Notes: generated from the sequence alone by a model not told the origin. DNA of 26,709 nucleotides from Cytophagaceae bacterium (GCA_947464365.1 CANHWS010000010.1:1-26709), one strand, 5' to 3'. Shown: positions 7,055 through 15,833, counted from the first letter of the stretch. Program-made: numbers and translations.

Positions 7055-8141
7055 CCAGCCAAATAATACGGACAACTTGATTAGCCAGCCAGGCCATATT
7101 GATTGGCCAGCTGTCACAATATGGGTAGCCGCGCGGGACGAAGCCGAGCGGCTACCTCTTTTGTTGGCATCACTCTTGGCACAGGACTACCCTACCGAAA
7201 GGCTCCAGGTCCTGATCGGTAATGACCAGAGCATGGACCAAACGGCCGAGATCGTTACCGAGATCAGTAAGTCCTTTCCGTATATCCAACTAGTTGATAT
7301 TCCGAACTATAATACCCACCTGCGGTCCAAAAGCCGAGTACTGAACTATCTGGCTGACCTAACGAAAACGGACTATGTTTTAATTACAGATGCAGATATC
7401 GTACTGCCACCCACATGGGTCCATGCGATGATCACCGAGTTGTTGGACCCAGCCGATGGGCAGCCAGTGCACCTAGTTTCGGGCATTACAACAATGCTGG
7501 GTGCCTCTGTATTTAGCCGCATACAGGGTTTGGATTGGTTGACGGCACTTTTCACGGTTAGTTTGCTGGACAAAGCCAACGTTGGGGTAACGGCGCTAGG
7601 AAACAATATGGCATTTGACTTCCGAGCATATCAGACGATTGGGGGCTACGCTGCCTTGCCAGCCAGCATCGTCGAGGATTTTCAGCTTTATATGGCCTTC
7701 CGAGATGGAGGGTTCCAAACGGCCAATCGGTATTCGGGACACCTATTGGCTACCACCTTTGCGCCCGAGACTTGGTCCGCTTACATTAAACAAAGGGTGC
7801 GATGGCTTTCGGGTGGATTGCAGACGGATGCCGTAGTGAGAGGGATCTTTTTTGCGCAGTTCGGCTGGTACCCTGTGCTGGGCATTATTGCTCTTTCTGG
7901 TCTAGGAACGTGGAGCACCATTGCGGCTCTACTGGTAATGGTCAGGTACTTATCCATAACGACACTCTGCTATGTTGCCATCCTGAAGGCAGACAACCCA
8001 CGAAACAAACTGATGTCTCAGTTTTGGGCCTTGCCATGGCTGTTTGAGCTCTACTTTGTAGTTGGGTATGTTTCGACGATCTATGCCTATTATGCTAACC
8101 CAGTAGTGGAATGGAAAGGCCGCACCTACCCTCAAAAATAA
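7044..8141 (+). CDS. Family 2 membrane glycosyltransferase
   Basis: Predicted processive or lipid-modifying GT2 enzyme of 365 residues, using a nucleotide-sugar donor in the cytoplasm. It has VAARDEAERLPLLLASLLAQDYP near 28-50, a DAD metal motif (LITDADIVLPP, Asp116 and Asp118), an ED pair in IVEDFQL (211-212) and KQRVRWLSGG (249-258), the Q..RW signature. Three or four hydrophobic helices lie in the last 100 residues. The start chosen is ATG 7044, which overlaps the mutarotase gene by 11 bases and suggests translational coupling. The frame stays open upstream to 6741, but that part lies inside the mutarotase gene and encodes nothing GT-like. The glycan product is unknown, and a link to fucose metabolism is only positional. 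Confidence 0.88.
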   Translation: MGNNQPNNTDNLISQPGHIDWPAVTIWVAARDEAERLPLLLASLLAQDYPTERLQVLIGNDQSMDQTAEIVTEISKSFPYIQLVDIPNYNTHLRSKSRVLNYLADLTKTDYVLITDADIVLPPTWVHAMITELLDPADGQPVHLVSGITTMLGASVFSRIQGLDWLTALFTVSLLDKANVGVTALGNNMAFDFRAYQTIGGYAALPASIVEDFQLYMAFRDGGFQTANRYSGHLLATTFAPETWSAYIKQRVRWLSGGLQTDAVVRGIFFAQFGWYPVLGIIALSGLGTWSTIAALLVMVRYLSITTLCYVAILKADNPRNKLMSQFWALPWLFELYFVVGYVSTIYAYYANPVVEWKGRTYPQK

Positions 8142-8145
8142 CGCA

Positions 8146-8167
8146 AACTCCTGCGGCTTAAGGAGTT
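8146..8167 (+). terminator. Hairpin after the glycosyltransferase gene, possible weak terminator
   Basis: AACTCCT-gcggctta-AGGAGTT forms a perfect 7-bp stem with an 8-base loop, 4 bases after the glycosyltransferase stop codon. No proper T-tract follows, so termination would be inefficient. The right arm holds the only Shine-Dalgarno-like AAGGAG before the next gene, and the stem would hide it. Confidence 0.4.
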
Positions 8168-8171
8168 GATC

Positions 8172-8204
8172 TTGGGTTATGCAATCCGCAAAACCCTACC
8201 TTTG
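8172..8204 (+). promoter_or_regulatory. Candidate promoter of the WD40-DivIVA-folB set
   Basis: TACCTTTG at 8197-8204 matches the -7 consensus TAnnTTTG and is followed by GCAGC then ATG at 8209. TTG at 8172-8174 is a possible -33 element with a 22-base spacer. Transcription would begin at about 8209-8212, at or next to that ATG, so the message could be leaderless or nearly so. The -7 box lies inside the extended frame that starts at ATG 8179, which argues against that earlier start. Confidence 0.5.
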
Positions 8205-8208
8205 CAGC

Positions 8209-9153
8209 ATGTTATCACCAACAATCGGTGTCGAGAAAGTAGCCACGCTAGCTGGCCATGCAGACGCAGTCTATGCTGTCTGTGGTGCCGATGCCGACCA
8301 CAAGGTCATTAGCACCGGCGGGGATGGCATGGTAGCTATGTGGGACCTCAGGATGCCTGACCTTGGCCATCTAGTGGCACAGATACCAAGCTCGAGCTAT
8401 GCCTTGGCTTTTGACCAAAGCCGCCAACTATTGGCCCTAGGGCACAACCATGATGGTATCCATGTCATCGATTGGGCCACCAAGGCCGAAGTTGGCAGCT
8501 TGAGTTTTACGAAGCACCAGATTTTTAGCCTCCTTATCAAGGACAAGACACTATTTGCAGCCACCGCAGACGGCATCCTACATACCATTCGGTGGCCAGA
8601 GCTAGTCCTTGGTCCGAGTTGGATCCTTAGTGACAAAAGTTTGCGCAAAATAGCCCAGCACCCAACTACCGATCAGTTGGCAATTGGTAGCTCGGATGGC
8701 TGGATAACTGTGCTTGACCTAAAATCCAAAACCATACATAAAAGGTGGCAAGCCCATCAGAACTCGGTTTTTGCCCTAGCCTACAGTCCTGATGGGAAGC
8801 AATTGGTTTCTGGCAGCCGTGATGCACATCTCAAGAGTTGGGATTCAACAGCCGAGTACTCTGCGCTGGAGTCGGTCGTTGCCCACAATTATGCCATCAA
8901 CGCGATTGCTTTCAGCCCCGATGGACAGTATATTGCCTCAGTCAGCATGGACAAGGCCATCAAGATTTGGCACTACCCGACCCTGAAATTGCTCAAAGTG
9001 ATTGACAAAGCAAGGCATGCAGGACACGGGACATCGGTAAATGCTGTATATTGGTCCCCATTTAACAACCAGTTGGTAACGGCAAGCGACGACCGTATGC
9101 TATCAGTCTGGGAAATCAACTTAGAACTTTTGCGCCAGAGGGCATCGCTATAA
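8209..9153 (+). CDS. WD40 repeat beta-propeller protein
   Basis: Cytosolic protein of 314 residues without signal peptide or membrane segment; it probably serves as a protein-interaction scaffold. Seven WD40-like blades can be counted. The clearest are the first (LAGHADAVYAV ending in VAMWDL) and the last three: AHQNSVFALAYSPDGKQLVS to LKSWD, AHNYAINAIAFSPDGQYIAS to IKIWHY, and GTSVNAVYWSPFNNQLVTAS to LSVWEI. The middle blades are degenerate, and together they would close one propeller. The start at 8209 is preferred over ATG 8179, ten codons earlier, because a -7 promoter box lies between them. The DivIVA-domain gene follows after 3 bases, so the two are almost certainly co-transcribed and may act together. 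Binding partner and function are unknown. Confidence 0.85.
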   Translation: MLSPTIGVEKVATLAGHADAVYAVCGADADHKVISTGGDGMVAMWDLRMPDLGHLVAQIPSSSYALAFDQSRQLLALGHNHDGIHVIDWATKAEVGSLSFTKHQIFSLLIKDKTLFAATADGILHTIRWPELVLGPSWILSDKSLRKIAQHPTTDQLAIGSSDGWITVLDLKSKTIHKRWQAHQNSVFALAYSPDGKQLVSGSRDAHLKSWDSTAEYSALESVVAHNYAINAIAFSPDGQYIASVSMDKAIKIWHYPTLKLLKVIDKARHAGHGTSVNAVYWSPFNNQLVTASDDRMLSVWEINLELLRQRASL

Positions 9154-9156
9154 ATC

Positions 9157-10230
9157 ATGAAGATTACGCCGCTTGATATCCGTCAGAAATCGTTTAACAA
9201 GAAGTTTTTTCAAGGCTATGATCCTGATGAAGTTTCGGCCTTTATGAACTCCTTATCCCAAGCTTGGGAGCGTGTACTGGAGGAAAATCGTGAGCTAAGA
9301 TATCGTCTTGAAAGTGCCGAGCGTGATGCAAGTCAGTTTCGTGAGGTCCAGAATGGACTCTATAAAGCAATCCAGGCAGCTGATGACAAATATGCCGAGC
9401 TGATTGAGAATGGGAACCAACAAGCCAACTTCTTGATCAGGGAGGCTAAAGCCAATGCCGACAGCACCATTAAGGATGCCGAGTGGCGCAGTAAAACCGT
9501 CATCGAGGAAGCAGAGCAGCAGGCCCGCAATACCTGGCTCGAGCTCCGCAACCATGTTAATGCCCTCAAGACTGAGTATACCCAGCTCGAAGGTATGAGG
9601 CAATTGTTGCTCAGCGAGATCAAAAACTTCAGTAACGAGTTGCTAGAGCGCGTGGATCGTGTGGCTATCAATCACAAAACTGTGAGCTTTGAGCTGCCCC
9701 CCATGCCTAGCCATCTACTAGCTAATCCTGCAGAAAAGAAATCAGAAGACCCGACCCAAGGCACCAATGAAGGCGCCAAAAAGGCAGCTCCGCGTGAGGC
9801 CCAGCCAGACGCCGGTCAGCCTTCTCAAGGCCGCCCTTTTATCAGGTTATCGGCCCAACAGGGCAAACAAACGAGTCGCAACGCTAACCCAACTCCGCCA
9901 CCGACAAGTAACGAAGTTCCACATAATGGAAATGGCGGTCAAGGATCTACACCATCAGCATCGACCACACGGTCGGTGAGGCCTGAAGCGATGCAAGAAC
10001 GGACCAAACAAAGCCCTAGTGCACAGGGGCCAACTCCATCTTCGACGGTTGCGGAGCCTATTAGGCAATCACAGATCAGGTCAGAGCTTGATCATGCCTT
10101 AAATCAGCAACAGATCGACCGCCCAGTGGCATCCCCCACAAAAACACCGATAGACTATAAGGGTCAACAAATTACAAATAACGAGACCAATTCTACGGCA
10201 AAAGGCGGGTCTTTTTTTGACAATATCTAG
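9157..10230 (+). CDS. DivIVA-domain coiled-coil protein
   Basis: Predicted cytoplasmic, membrane-associated scaffold of 357 residues. The N-terminus ITPLDIRQKSFNKKFFQGYDPDEVSAFMNSL follows the DivIVA/GpsB lipid-binding domain (residues about 1-60, with the F..GYD.DEV motif). A long charged heptad-rich coiled coil follows to about residue 175. The remaining half is rich in Pro, Gln, Ser, Thr and Asn and is probably disordered, ending in GGSFFDNI. In Firmicutes and Actinobacteria such proteins mark curved membrane and guide division or polar growth; the role in Bacteroidota is poorly defined. The gene starts 3 bases after the WD40 gene and is followed after 48 bases by folB on the same strand. 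Confidence 0.9.
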   Translation: MKITPLDIRQKSFNKKFFQGYDPDEVSAFMNSLSQAWERVLEENRELRYRLESAERDASQFREVQNGLYKAIQAADDKYAELIENGNQQANFLIREAKANADSTIKDAEWRSKTVIEEAEQQARNTWLELRNHVNALKTEYTQLEGMRQLLLSEIKNFSNELLERVDRVAINHKTVSFELPPMPSHLLANPAEKKSEDPTQGTNEGAKKAAPREAQPDAGQPSQGRPFIRLSAQQGKQTSRNANPTPPPTSNEVPHNGNGGQGSTPSASTTRSVRPEAMQERTKQSPSAQGPTPSSTVAEPIRQSQIRSELDHALNQQQIDRPVASPTKTPIDYKGQQITNNETNSTAKGGSFFDNI

Positions 10231-10278
10231 TCGCTAATCCTCGGCTTACGTCAATAACAATTCAGCATTATCATTGAA

Positions 10279-10665
10279 ATGAAAGGTACCATCGACAAAA
10301 CCATCAAGTCCTGCTGGGTGGGCCTTTCTGACGTACTGATCAACGCACCCATCGGAGTGCATGACTTTGAGCGAGAACAGGGTAATCAGTTTGTTGTGGA
10401 TTTCGAAGTCAAACTCAAATACGTCCATAGTGTCCGGACCGATGAGCTAGATCATACAATTGACTACAGTATGCTCTTTGAAGCCATACAGAAAGGCTTT
10501 GCCGAACCAGCCTTCTTGCTTGAGTTTGTTGCTGGGCGTATCTTGACAGAGGTACGTGCCTATTTGCCAGACCATCAATACAAACTCTGTATACGGAAAT
10601 TGACTCCTGCTATACCTAATGCCCAAATTGGACACAGCATCGTTCGGCTTAGGGGTAAGTTCTGA
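10279..10665 (+). CDS. folB: Dihydroneopterin aldolase
   Basis: Converts 7,8-dihydroneopterin to 6-hydroxymethyl-7,8-dihydropterin and glycolaldehyde in folate synthesis; cytosolic, usually octameric. The protein has 128 residues, normal for FolB. The FolB pattern is present: VGLSDVLINAPIGVHDFEREQGNQFVVD (about 14-41, with the conserved Glu of the EREQG stretch), HTIDYSMLFEAI with Tyr63, LLEFVAGRI near 80-88, and CIRKLTPAIP with the probable catalytic Lys107. The gene ends 58 bases before the convergent murF stop. It is the last gene of the WD40-DivIVA set, with no promoter seen in the 48 bases before it, so co-transcription is likely. Confidence 0.92.
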   Translation: MKGTIDKTIKSCWVGLSDVLINAPIGVHDFEREQGNQFVVDFEVKLKYVHSVRTDELDHTIDYSMLFEAIQKGFAEPAFLLEFVAGRILTEVRAYLPDHQYKLCIRKLTPAIPNAQIGHSIVRLRGKF

Positions 10666-10723
10666 GCAATTTCTTCAAGATTTACTTTTCCCCTATAGCT
10701 ACAATGGAGCACCTCTAGTTAGG

Positions 10724-12043
10724 CTAAAGAGCTGGTAGGAGTCGCTCCATTGCCATGCCACGGCTCCCCTTCAGAAGGACAAAGTGATCCTGTAAAGGGT
10801 TATCCTGAAGCCAAGCCTCTGCCGCAGCACGTGTCTCAAAGTGATAACTACCTGGGCATTGCTCATGGGCTGACTTCATGAGACCGCCTACAAAAACCGG
10901 AACTTTGATACTAGATAGACCCGAAACCAAATTACCAATTGCGGCATGTTCAGCTTCTGCATCTGGTCCTAGCTCGAACATATCACCCACGAATAGAGCC
11001 TTGGATTTTCCCTGCCAAGACATCGCAGCAAAGTTCTGGATAGCAAGTTCCATACTACTTGGGTTAGCATTATAGGCATCGAGTAGGATTGTGTTTTGGT
11101 ATTGGGATTGCCCCAACACGATCTGGGAACGCATATTGCCAGGTTGATAACTAGCCACAGCCTCGGCAGCAGCATCAGGATCTACGCCAAAATAATGGCC
11201 AATAGCCAGTGCAGTCGCTACGTTACCAAAGTTGTAGGCCCCGACAAGTTGAGTACCAAATGTCCTGCCTTTTGCATCTTCGATTTTGATATAGCCATCT
11301 GCCGAGACCAAAGAGCAAGTATAGTCGTCCTCCGGACCGGGATAAGTGAATGCAGATCCATATTGGGATACCAGCACCTTCACCTCAGGCTCTTGGGTGT
11401 TACAGAACAACTGGCCATTATGTAGGATCAAGTAGTCAAACAACTCGGCATTAGCCCTGGCCACACCATCTACAGACCCGAAACCCTCTAGGTGGTCCTT
11501 GCCTATATTGGTAATGAACCCCGCATCGGGCCTAGCGATCTCACATAGTAAAGCGATTTCGTCTGGGCCATTGGCACCAAGCTCTAGGACGGCAATCTCA
11601 TGCGAGAGGTTGAGCTGAAGGATGCTGAGTGGAACGCCGATATGGTTATTAAGGTTGCCTGGAGTCGCAAACGTATTGTACTTGGTCGAAAGGACTAGAG
11701 AAAGCAACTCCTTAGTAGTGGTTTTGCCATTGCTGCCACAAACTGCTATGACCTTGAGACCGAGGGCGATCCTATGATGGGTCGCTAATTGTTGGAGGGC
11801 CTCCAAACTATCAGGCACAACTTGATAACCTTCGGCAGATGTCCGTTCCTGATGATGCTCAGCATCCACGACAACTGCCAAAGCCCCTGCATCTAAGGCT
11901 TGCTGAGCGAAGAGGTTGGCATCATAATTAGCCCCTCTGAGGCAGAAGAACAAGGATCCTTGGGTGATCTTGCGGGTATCGGTGCAGATGCCTGATGATC
12001 TGAGGTAGAGGTCATAAAGTGCCTGGGTATCTGTCATTGCCAT
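10724..12043 (-). CDS. murF: UDP-N-acetylmuramoyl-tripeptide--D-alanyl-D-alanine ligase
   Basis: Adds D-Ala-D-Ala to UDP-MurNAc-tripeptide, the last cytoplasmic step of peptidoglycan precursor synthesis, using ATP. The protein has 439 residues. The N-terminal domain shows CTDTRKITQGSLFFCLRGANYDAN. The ATP loop GSNGKTTTKE begins near residue 103, followed by LNNHIGVPLSILQL, VLELGANGPDEI, FITNIGKDHLEGFGSVDGVARANAE and YNANPSSMELAI, all typical of MurF. The frame is open to a TTG at 12064, but ATG 12043 (or ATG 12037, two codons later) agrees better with the family N-terminus. murF stands apart from any mra/mur cluster here. It is convergent with folB and preceded on the same strand by a small gene that has its own terminator. 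Confidence 0.93.
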   Translation of the reverse strand: MAMTDTQALYDLYLRSSGICTDTRKITQGSLFFCLRGANYDANLFAQQALDAGALAVVVDAEHHQERTSAEGYQVVPDSLEALQQLATHHRIALGLKVIAVCGSNGKTTTKELLSLVLSTKYNTFATPGNLNNHIGVPLSILQLNLSHEIAVLELGANGPDEIALLCEIARPDAGFITNIGKDHLEGFGSVDGVARANAELFDYLILHNGQLFCNTQEPEVKVLVSQYGSAFTYPGPEDDYTCSLVSADGYIKIEDAKGRTFGTQLVGAYNFGNVATALAIGHYFGVDPDAAAEAVASYQPGNMRSQIVLGQSQYQNTILLDAYNANPSSMELAIQNFAAMSWQGKSKALFVGDMFELGPDAEAEHAAIGNLVSGLSSIKVPVFVGGLMKSAHEQCPGSYHFETRAAAEAWLQDNPLQDHFVLLKGSRGMAMERLLPAL

Positions 12044-12149
12044 AGCGATAGTTGTAAGGCGCAAGATGCAACTTCAGGATCCGGAACGCAAGCCCAGTAA
12101 GAAGACCATTGGCTATATGTTGCGCCAAGAGGTGATGTTAGGCTGGTGC

Positions 12150-12178
12150 AAAAAAAAAGTCAAGGAGACCTTGACTTT
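12150..12178 (-). terminator. Rho-independent terminator of the small secreted-protein gene
   Basis: On the - strand AAAGTCAAGG, a 3-base loop (TCT) and CCTTGACTTT form a perfect 10-bp stem that runs straight into a tract of nine to ten T. It stands about 36 bases after the stop codon of the small gene and separates its transcript from murF. Confidence 0.85.
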
Positions 12179-12214
12179 GGAGTTTTATGGAAAAAGGAGA
12201 AGGCTTTCCAATCA

Positions 12215-12565
12215 CTAATGAGCTAGCTCATGACTGTTGGTAGTTGCTGACCGGTTCCAGACTGGCCTAAATAAAGACCAAATGGTCCCACCAATCGGCA
12301 TTATGTGGTCAGTTGTGTCGGCGACCTTGTTGCTAGGGTTCTTGACGGTAATCTTCTTGGCAGATTGCTCCTTGACAGGGCCAACAGCATCAGTAGGTGG
12401 TGTCAATACCAGCTCGGGCATAATCAGAGCACCCGCCGTGGTAGTGGTCGAGACGACTTGCTGTGCTGACTTGGCTTGAGCCATAACGGCCGAGCCAAGA
12501 AGGCCTGCGAAGGAAAAAAATGCAATGACTATAATGTTGGTATTCAGGTTCGGTATGCGATTCAT
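12215..12565 (-). CDS. Small exported protein of unknown function
   Basis: I do not recognise this 116-residue protein. The N-terminus has a signal peptide or N-terminal anchor (IIVIAFFSFAGLLGSAVMAQA, residues about 11-31). The mature part of about 85 residues is rich in Thr, Ala, Pro and Lys, has no Cys and no clear domain, and ends in NSHELAH. A short hydrophobic patch, HIMPIGGTIWSLFRPVW, lies near residues 87-103. The start chosen is ATG 12565; the frame continues only to a TTG at 12577. The signal peptide and a strong terminator just downstream support a real gene. It lies between the amylase gene and murF on the same strand, and nothing in the context gives a function. Confidence 0.6.
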   Translation of the reverse strand: MNRIPNLNTNIIVIAFFSFAGLLGSAVMAQAKSAQQVVSTTTTAGALIMPELVLTPPTDAVGPVKEQSAKKITVKNPSNKVADTTDHIMPIGGTIWSLFRPVWNRSATTNSHELAH

Positions 12566-12697
12566 TCGGCTTGCCAACCAGACTTTACAGCTTGACGTTA
12601 CAAGTTTAGGATTTAGTTTGCTCTGTTAGGTTACCACTCATCCGCTTTAAGAACACTTTAACACAAAAACCACCAATTAGTTGATCTATCAGCCAAA

Positions 12698-12742
12698 TCG
12701 AAGGCCCAATCCGATCCACATAAGGGAGGATTGGGCCTTCGA
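12698..12742 (-). terminator. Strong hairpin after the GH13 amylase gene
   Basis: TCGAAGGCCCAATCC at 12698-12712 and its exact complement at 12728-12742 form a 15-bp stem with a 15-base loop. It begins 25 bases after the amylase stop codon. Only a short T run (TTT) follows in the - direction, so it may act as a terminator or as a 3'-end stabilising structure. Confidence 0.6.
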
Positions 12743-12767
12743 ATTTGAGGCTGACTTGATTAAAGCG

Positions 12768-15656
12768 TTAGTCGATCATGACCTTGACTGTAGTGCGGCT
12801 CTTGGCATCTGAAAGCTGCAATAGATACAAACCTTTTGCCAAAGAAGACACATTTATGGGGTCGCTGGTTCCAGCATCGTCAAGCTGAAGTTGGCCCGAT
12901 GACACCAAACGTCCGTTGCTACTAAGGAGGTTGAAATGCAAGTGCTGCAAGCCAGAGTTCGGCAGGCTAACACGGAAGAATCCGCTCGACGGGTTTGGAA
13001 AGACAGATAGAGCAGATTTGGTCAGGGCCTCCTCGAGCGAGTTGACAATAACAGCTGCGCTTGTCACACGGCAACCAGCTGAAGTTGTGATTGTAACGGT
13101 GTAGTTTCCTGTTTGGAGTGGCACAAAGAGGCTGTCGGTAGCGGATGCTACTGGGACTCCATTGCGTGACCATTGATAAGTAAGCGCCCCGAGTGTACTA
13201 ATCGGATTCAGGAATAGACTGTCATTACGTTGGGTGATTACAGGAAGGACCAATTGCTGGATACCAAGGATGTTAACCTCATCAGTGGCAGAGCATCCGC
13301 TGGCGTTGCTAGTGACCCGAATGCGGTAGGTACCAGGGGCTGCAACTGTAAGGGTCGAGACACTACTCAGAACAGTACCGTTGGCGTCGGTCCACTGATA
13401 AGTAAAGTTGTTATCTATGAAACCATTCAGGACCCGAGCGTTGCTGCAAAGCTCACGATCAGGGCCAAGGTTGGCTGATGCCGGGACAAAGCTAGGTTTT
13501 GCACGGGCATCAACGGTCTGAGGTGCGGTGTAGCTAACATTGATCCAGACACGTTGCTCACGGCTGTTGGTGTCACTTGTATTGCGGGCCCTAACCTGAT
13601 ACCAACCTTCGGAAGGCACCAAAACGGTCCGCGTTAGCGTACCTGTTCCAACGATGCTATCCAAAACACGGCCACAAGGGTCGGTTAGCAAGGCCGTGAG
13701 GTTAGCGTTGTTAAAGCTAGGGTACAAAATGTAGGTCAAGGAGGTGTTTGCCGCTACATAAACCTTTCCTGCGCTCCGGAGTGCTTTGCTGCGCGCGGGA
13801 ATAGCCCCACCTTGTTGCAATGATTTTGGATGAGAATCACCAAGATCATTAGATAGCTCCCACTCTTGCACAGTCGGGATAGTCCGGATGCTGACAGGGG
13901 CGTTAAAGTTTGTGCCGACTGGTGCCCAAACCGAAATACCACGACGAGCGGCGGTCCCATTGCATGGTGGGGTGCTGATCTGGACACGTCCATCAGCGGC
14001 AACAGTCCTTATATCGGTTGCGGCACTGCTGCCGCCGTAGTCCATCAGGCGGGTGCCAGGGGCGAATGTGGTAGTGATCCAGCTACTTTGCCATGTTGTC
14101 CAGTTGTCAGACATGCCTATGATGGCACGTTGGCGGCGCTCCACTACAAGGTGGTCGGGCGTTGAAACAGGTACAAGATATGCCCCAGCCTTGAAGTCAA
14201 ATACTTTGTGAGCTTTAATTATGAAGGCTACATCTGACCGTGTGCGGAGGGCGGCAGTGTCAGTGGGAAGGTGAGTAAACCTAACATTGCGCGATCCTAG
14301 ATCAAAAAGATCCTCGATAAACACACCAGGATTACCATCTAGTGCAGCCACTACCGCGTATGCAACAGCTAGGCGAGGCTCCCTTGGGTCAATATTTGGG
14401 GCAAGCTCGGATGAGCTCTGCCAGCGTTGGGGATTGCCTGAGGCATCAACTGGATAATTGCCATTGACATCCAACCCTCGGAAACCAGTGGCTGGTTGGT
14501 TTGGTCGGAAGGTATCATGATTGTTAACGAAAGGAACGGTGCGGTCGCGGCGTGCTTGTTGCAGACCGGGCAGGTTGCTCATGTCGTAGTTGCCGAGGCC
14601 ATATACAAGCCCAACAAGACCTGGTCCATTGGCGTAACCATGTAGTTGAAAGTCAAAGGTGCCAGCACGGCCCTGGACAGCATCTACCCAAGCGTCCATT
14701 TCGGTAGCACCACCTACCCACTCACCGACGGCAAACATATTGTTACCGCCACTAGCAAAGGCTGCATTGTTCTGGGTATTAAAAAGGATGTCTTCAGACA
14801 CTGCAGCTGGAAAGTGCTTGATGGCATCTAGGCGCCAGCCATCTACTCCAGTTTGTTTTTTCATCCAGACCATCCAATCGCGTGAGCTGTTACGCATATA
14901 ATTAGGTGTCTGGGCCGGATTAAATCCGCCTCGGGTTGCCTGTCCGAAAGAATTGGGATAAAAAGCGTTGTCAGGGCCGAAGGTGAGTCTGGTTGGGTCA
15001 TCGCCTGTATAGCGGTTATCACCAGGACCTGGGTTGAAATTTTGCCAGTTTTTGGGCCAGCGACCATTACGATTTAGGTATTCGGTTGCAGACTCATCGC
15101 CTACAGGGGTTCCGAAAGATGCGTACCTAAACGTCTTAAATCCGTTGGTCGGGTCATTTGTAATATCTTGATAGTTGGCCAATGGCAAATTGGTACGGTA
15201 AAACCTGATGGCGGCACTATCCTGACCACCAGCACCAGAAGCACTGCCAGCACCGTCGGTATGGTTGAGCACAACATCCTGCACCACCTCGATGCCGTTG
15301 GCGTGCATCACGGCTACCATCCGCAAGAACTCGTCCTTATCACCAAATGGGGTCTTCAGATTGTTCTTCTGGAACTTATCACCCAAGTCATAATGGTCAA
15401 AAGGCGAGTAGCCATTACTCATGGGGTTAGCATTTTTGCTGCTGACTGGCACCCAAACAGCTTCGACACCCAGCTCCCGAAGTCGTGGAGCCATATCGAC
15501 TAGATAGTTGGACCACCCCTGAGGGTAGTTGTTGTTCTTAAAATCCCACCAAAAAGCTTGCAACACAGTGCGTCGGCTAGGTTGGGCATAGCTTGTGAGA
15601 CATGTCAGCATCAGTAGCAAAAGGACTGAGGCTAAGAGTGGTAATTTCCGGATCAT
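12768..15656 (-). CDS. Secreted alpha-amylase, GH13, with Ig-like modules and T9SS tail
   Basis: Predicted endo-acting alpha-1,4-glucan hydrolase of 962 residues at the cell surface or outside. A Sec signal peptide spans residues 1-24 (ending SYAQ). The GH13 barrel starts at TVLQAFWWDF. Conserved regions are DVVLNH at 127-132, GWRLDAIKH with nucleophile Asp277, FAVGEWVGG with acid/base Glu312, and PFVNNHD with Asp381. A C-terminal beta domain follows, then a poorly defined beta region (about 600-720). Two Ig/PKD-like modules (YQWTDANG, YQWSRNG) occupy about 725-875. The T9SS sorting domain covers about 882-962 (SVFPNPSSG to TTVKVMID). It is divergent from the small T9SS protein gene. A possible -7 box lies about 100 bases upstream and a strong hairpin follows the gene. 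Confidence 0.93.
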   Translation of the reverse strand: MIRKLPLLASVLLLLMLTCLTSYAQPSRRTVLQAFWWDFKNNNYPQGWSNYLVDMAPRLRELGVEAVWVPVSSKNANPMSNGYSPFDHYDLGDKFQKNNLKTPFGDKDEFLRMVAVMHANGIEVVQDVVLNHTDGAGSASGAGGQDSAAIRFYRTNLPLANYQDITNDPTNGFKTFRYASFGTPVGDESATEYLNRNGRWPKNWQNFNPGPGDNRYTGDDPTRLTFGPDNAFYPNSFGQATRGGFNPAQTPNYMRNSSRDWMVWMKKQTGVDGWRLDAIKHFPAAVSEDILFNTQNNAAFASGGNNMFAVGEWVGGATEMDAWVDAVQGRAGTFDFQLHGYANGPGLVGLVYGLGNYDMSNLPGLQQARRDRTVPFVNNHDTFRPNQPATGFRGLDVNGNYPVDASGNPQRWQSSSELAPNIDPREPRLAVAYAVVAALDGNPGVFIEDLFDLGSRNVRFTHLPTDTAALRTRSDVAFIIKAHKVFDFKAGAYLVPVSTPDHLVVERRQRAIIGMSDNWTTWQSSWITTTFAPGTRLMDYGGSSAATDIRTVAADGRVQISTPPCNGTAARRGISVWAPVGTNFNAPVSIRTIPTVQEWELSNDLGDSHPKSLQQGGAIPARSKALRSAGKVYVAANTSLTYILYPSFNNANLTALLTDPCGRVLDSIVGTGTLTRTVLVPSEGWYQVRARNTSDTNSREQRVWINVSYTAPQTVDARAKPSFVPASANLGPDRELCSNARVLNGFIDNNFTYQWTDANGTVLSSVSTLTVAAPGTYRIRVTSNASGCSATDEVNILGIQQLVLPVITQRNDSLFLNPISTLGALTYQWSRNGVPVASATDSLFVPLQTGNYTVTITTSAGCRVTSAAVIVNSLEEALTKSALSVFPNPSSGFFRVSLPNSGLQHLHFNLLSSNGRLVSSGQLQLDDAGTSDPINVSSLAKGLYLLQLSDAKSRTTVKVMID

Positions 15657-15751
15657 ATTGGGTTAATGTTGGTGTGGAGCCTAGGCAAACATGAAACCAT
15701 GAAGCCTACCTTCGATTCAGGAGTAAGACAGCAGTTTTGTCTAAATCGTTG

Positions 15752-15759
15752 TAAAGATA
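15752..15759 (-). promoter_or_regulatory. Possible -7 box of the amylase gene
   Basis: On the - strand TATCTTTA matches seven of the eight positions of TAnnTTTG, about 95 bases before the amylase ATG. No -33 TTTG stands at the normal distance; the nearest is only 11 bases away. The 15657-15889 region thus probably holds back-to-back promoters, with the rightward one much stronger by sequence. Confidence 0.3.
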
Positions 15760-15833
15760 CGGGCAAGTCGCAAATTTTTATGTCAACTTAACTTTTTTAG
15801 AGGTGAACTAAAAAATTTTAACTGCCAATTGTT

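Noticed and set aside
12044..12064. TTG start upstream for murF
   Set aside because: ATG 12043 or 12037 gives the usual MurF N-terminus; nothing supports the extra residues.
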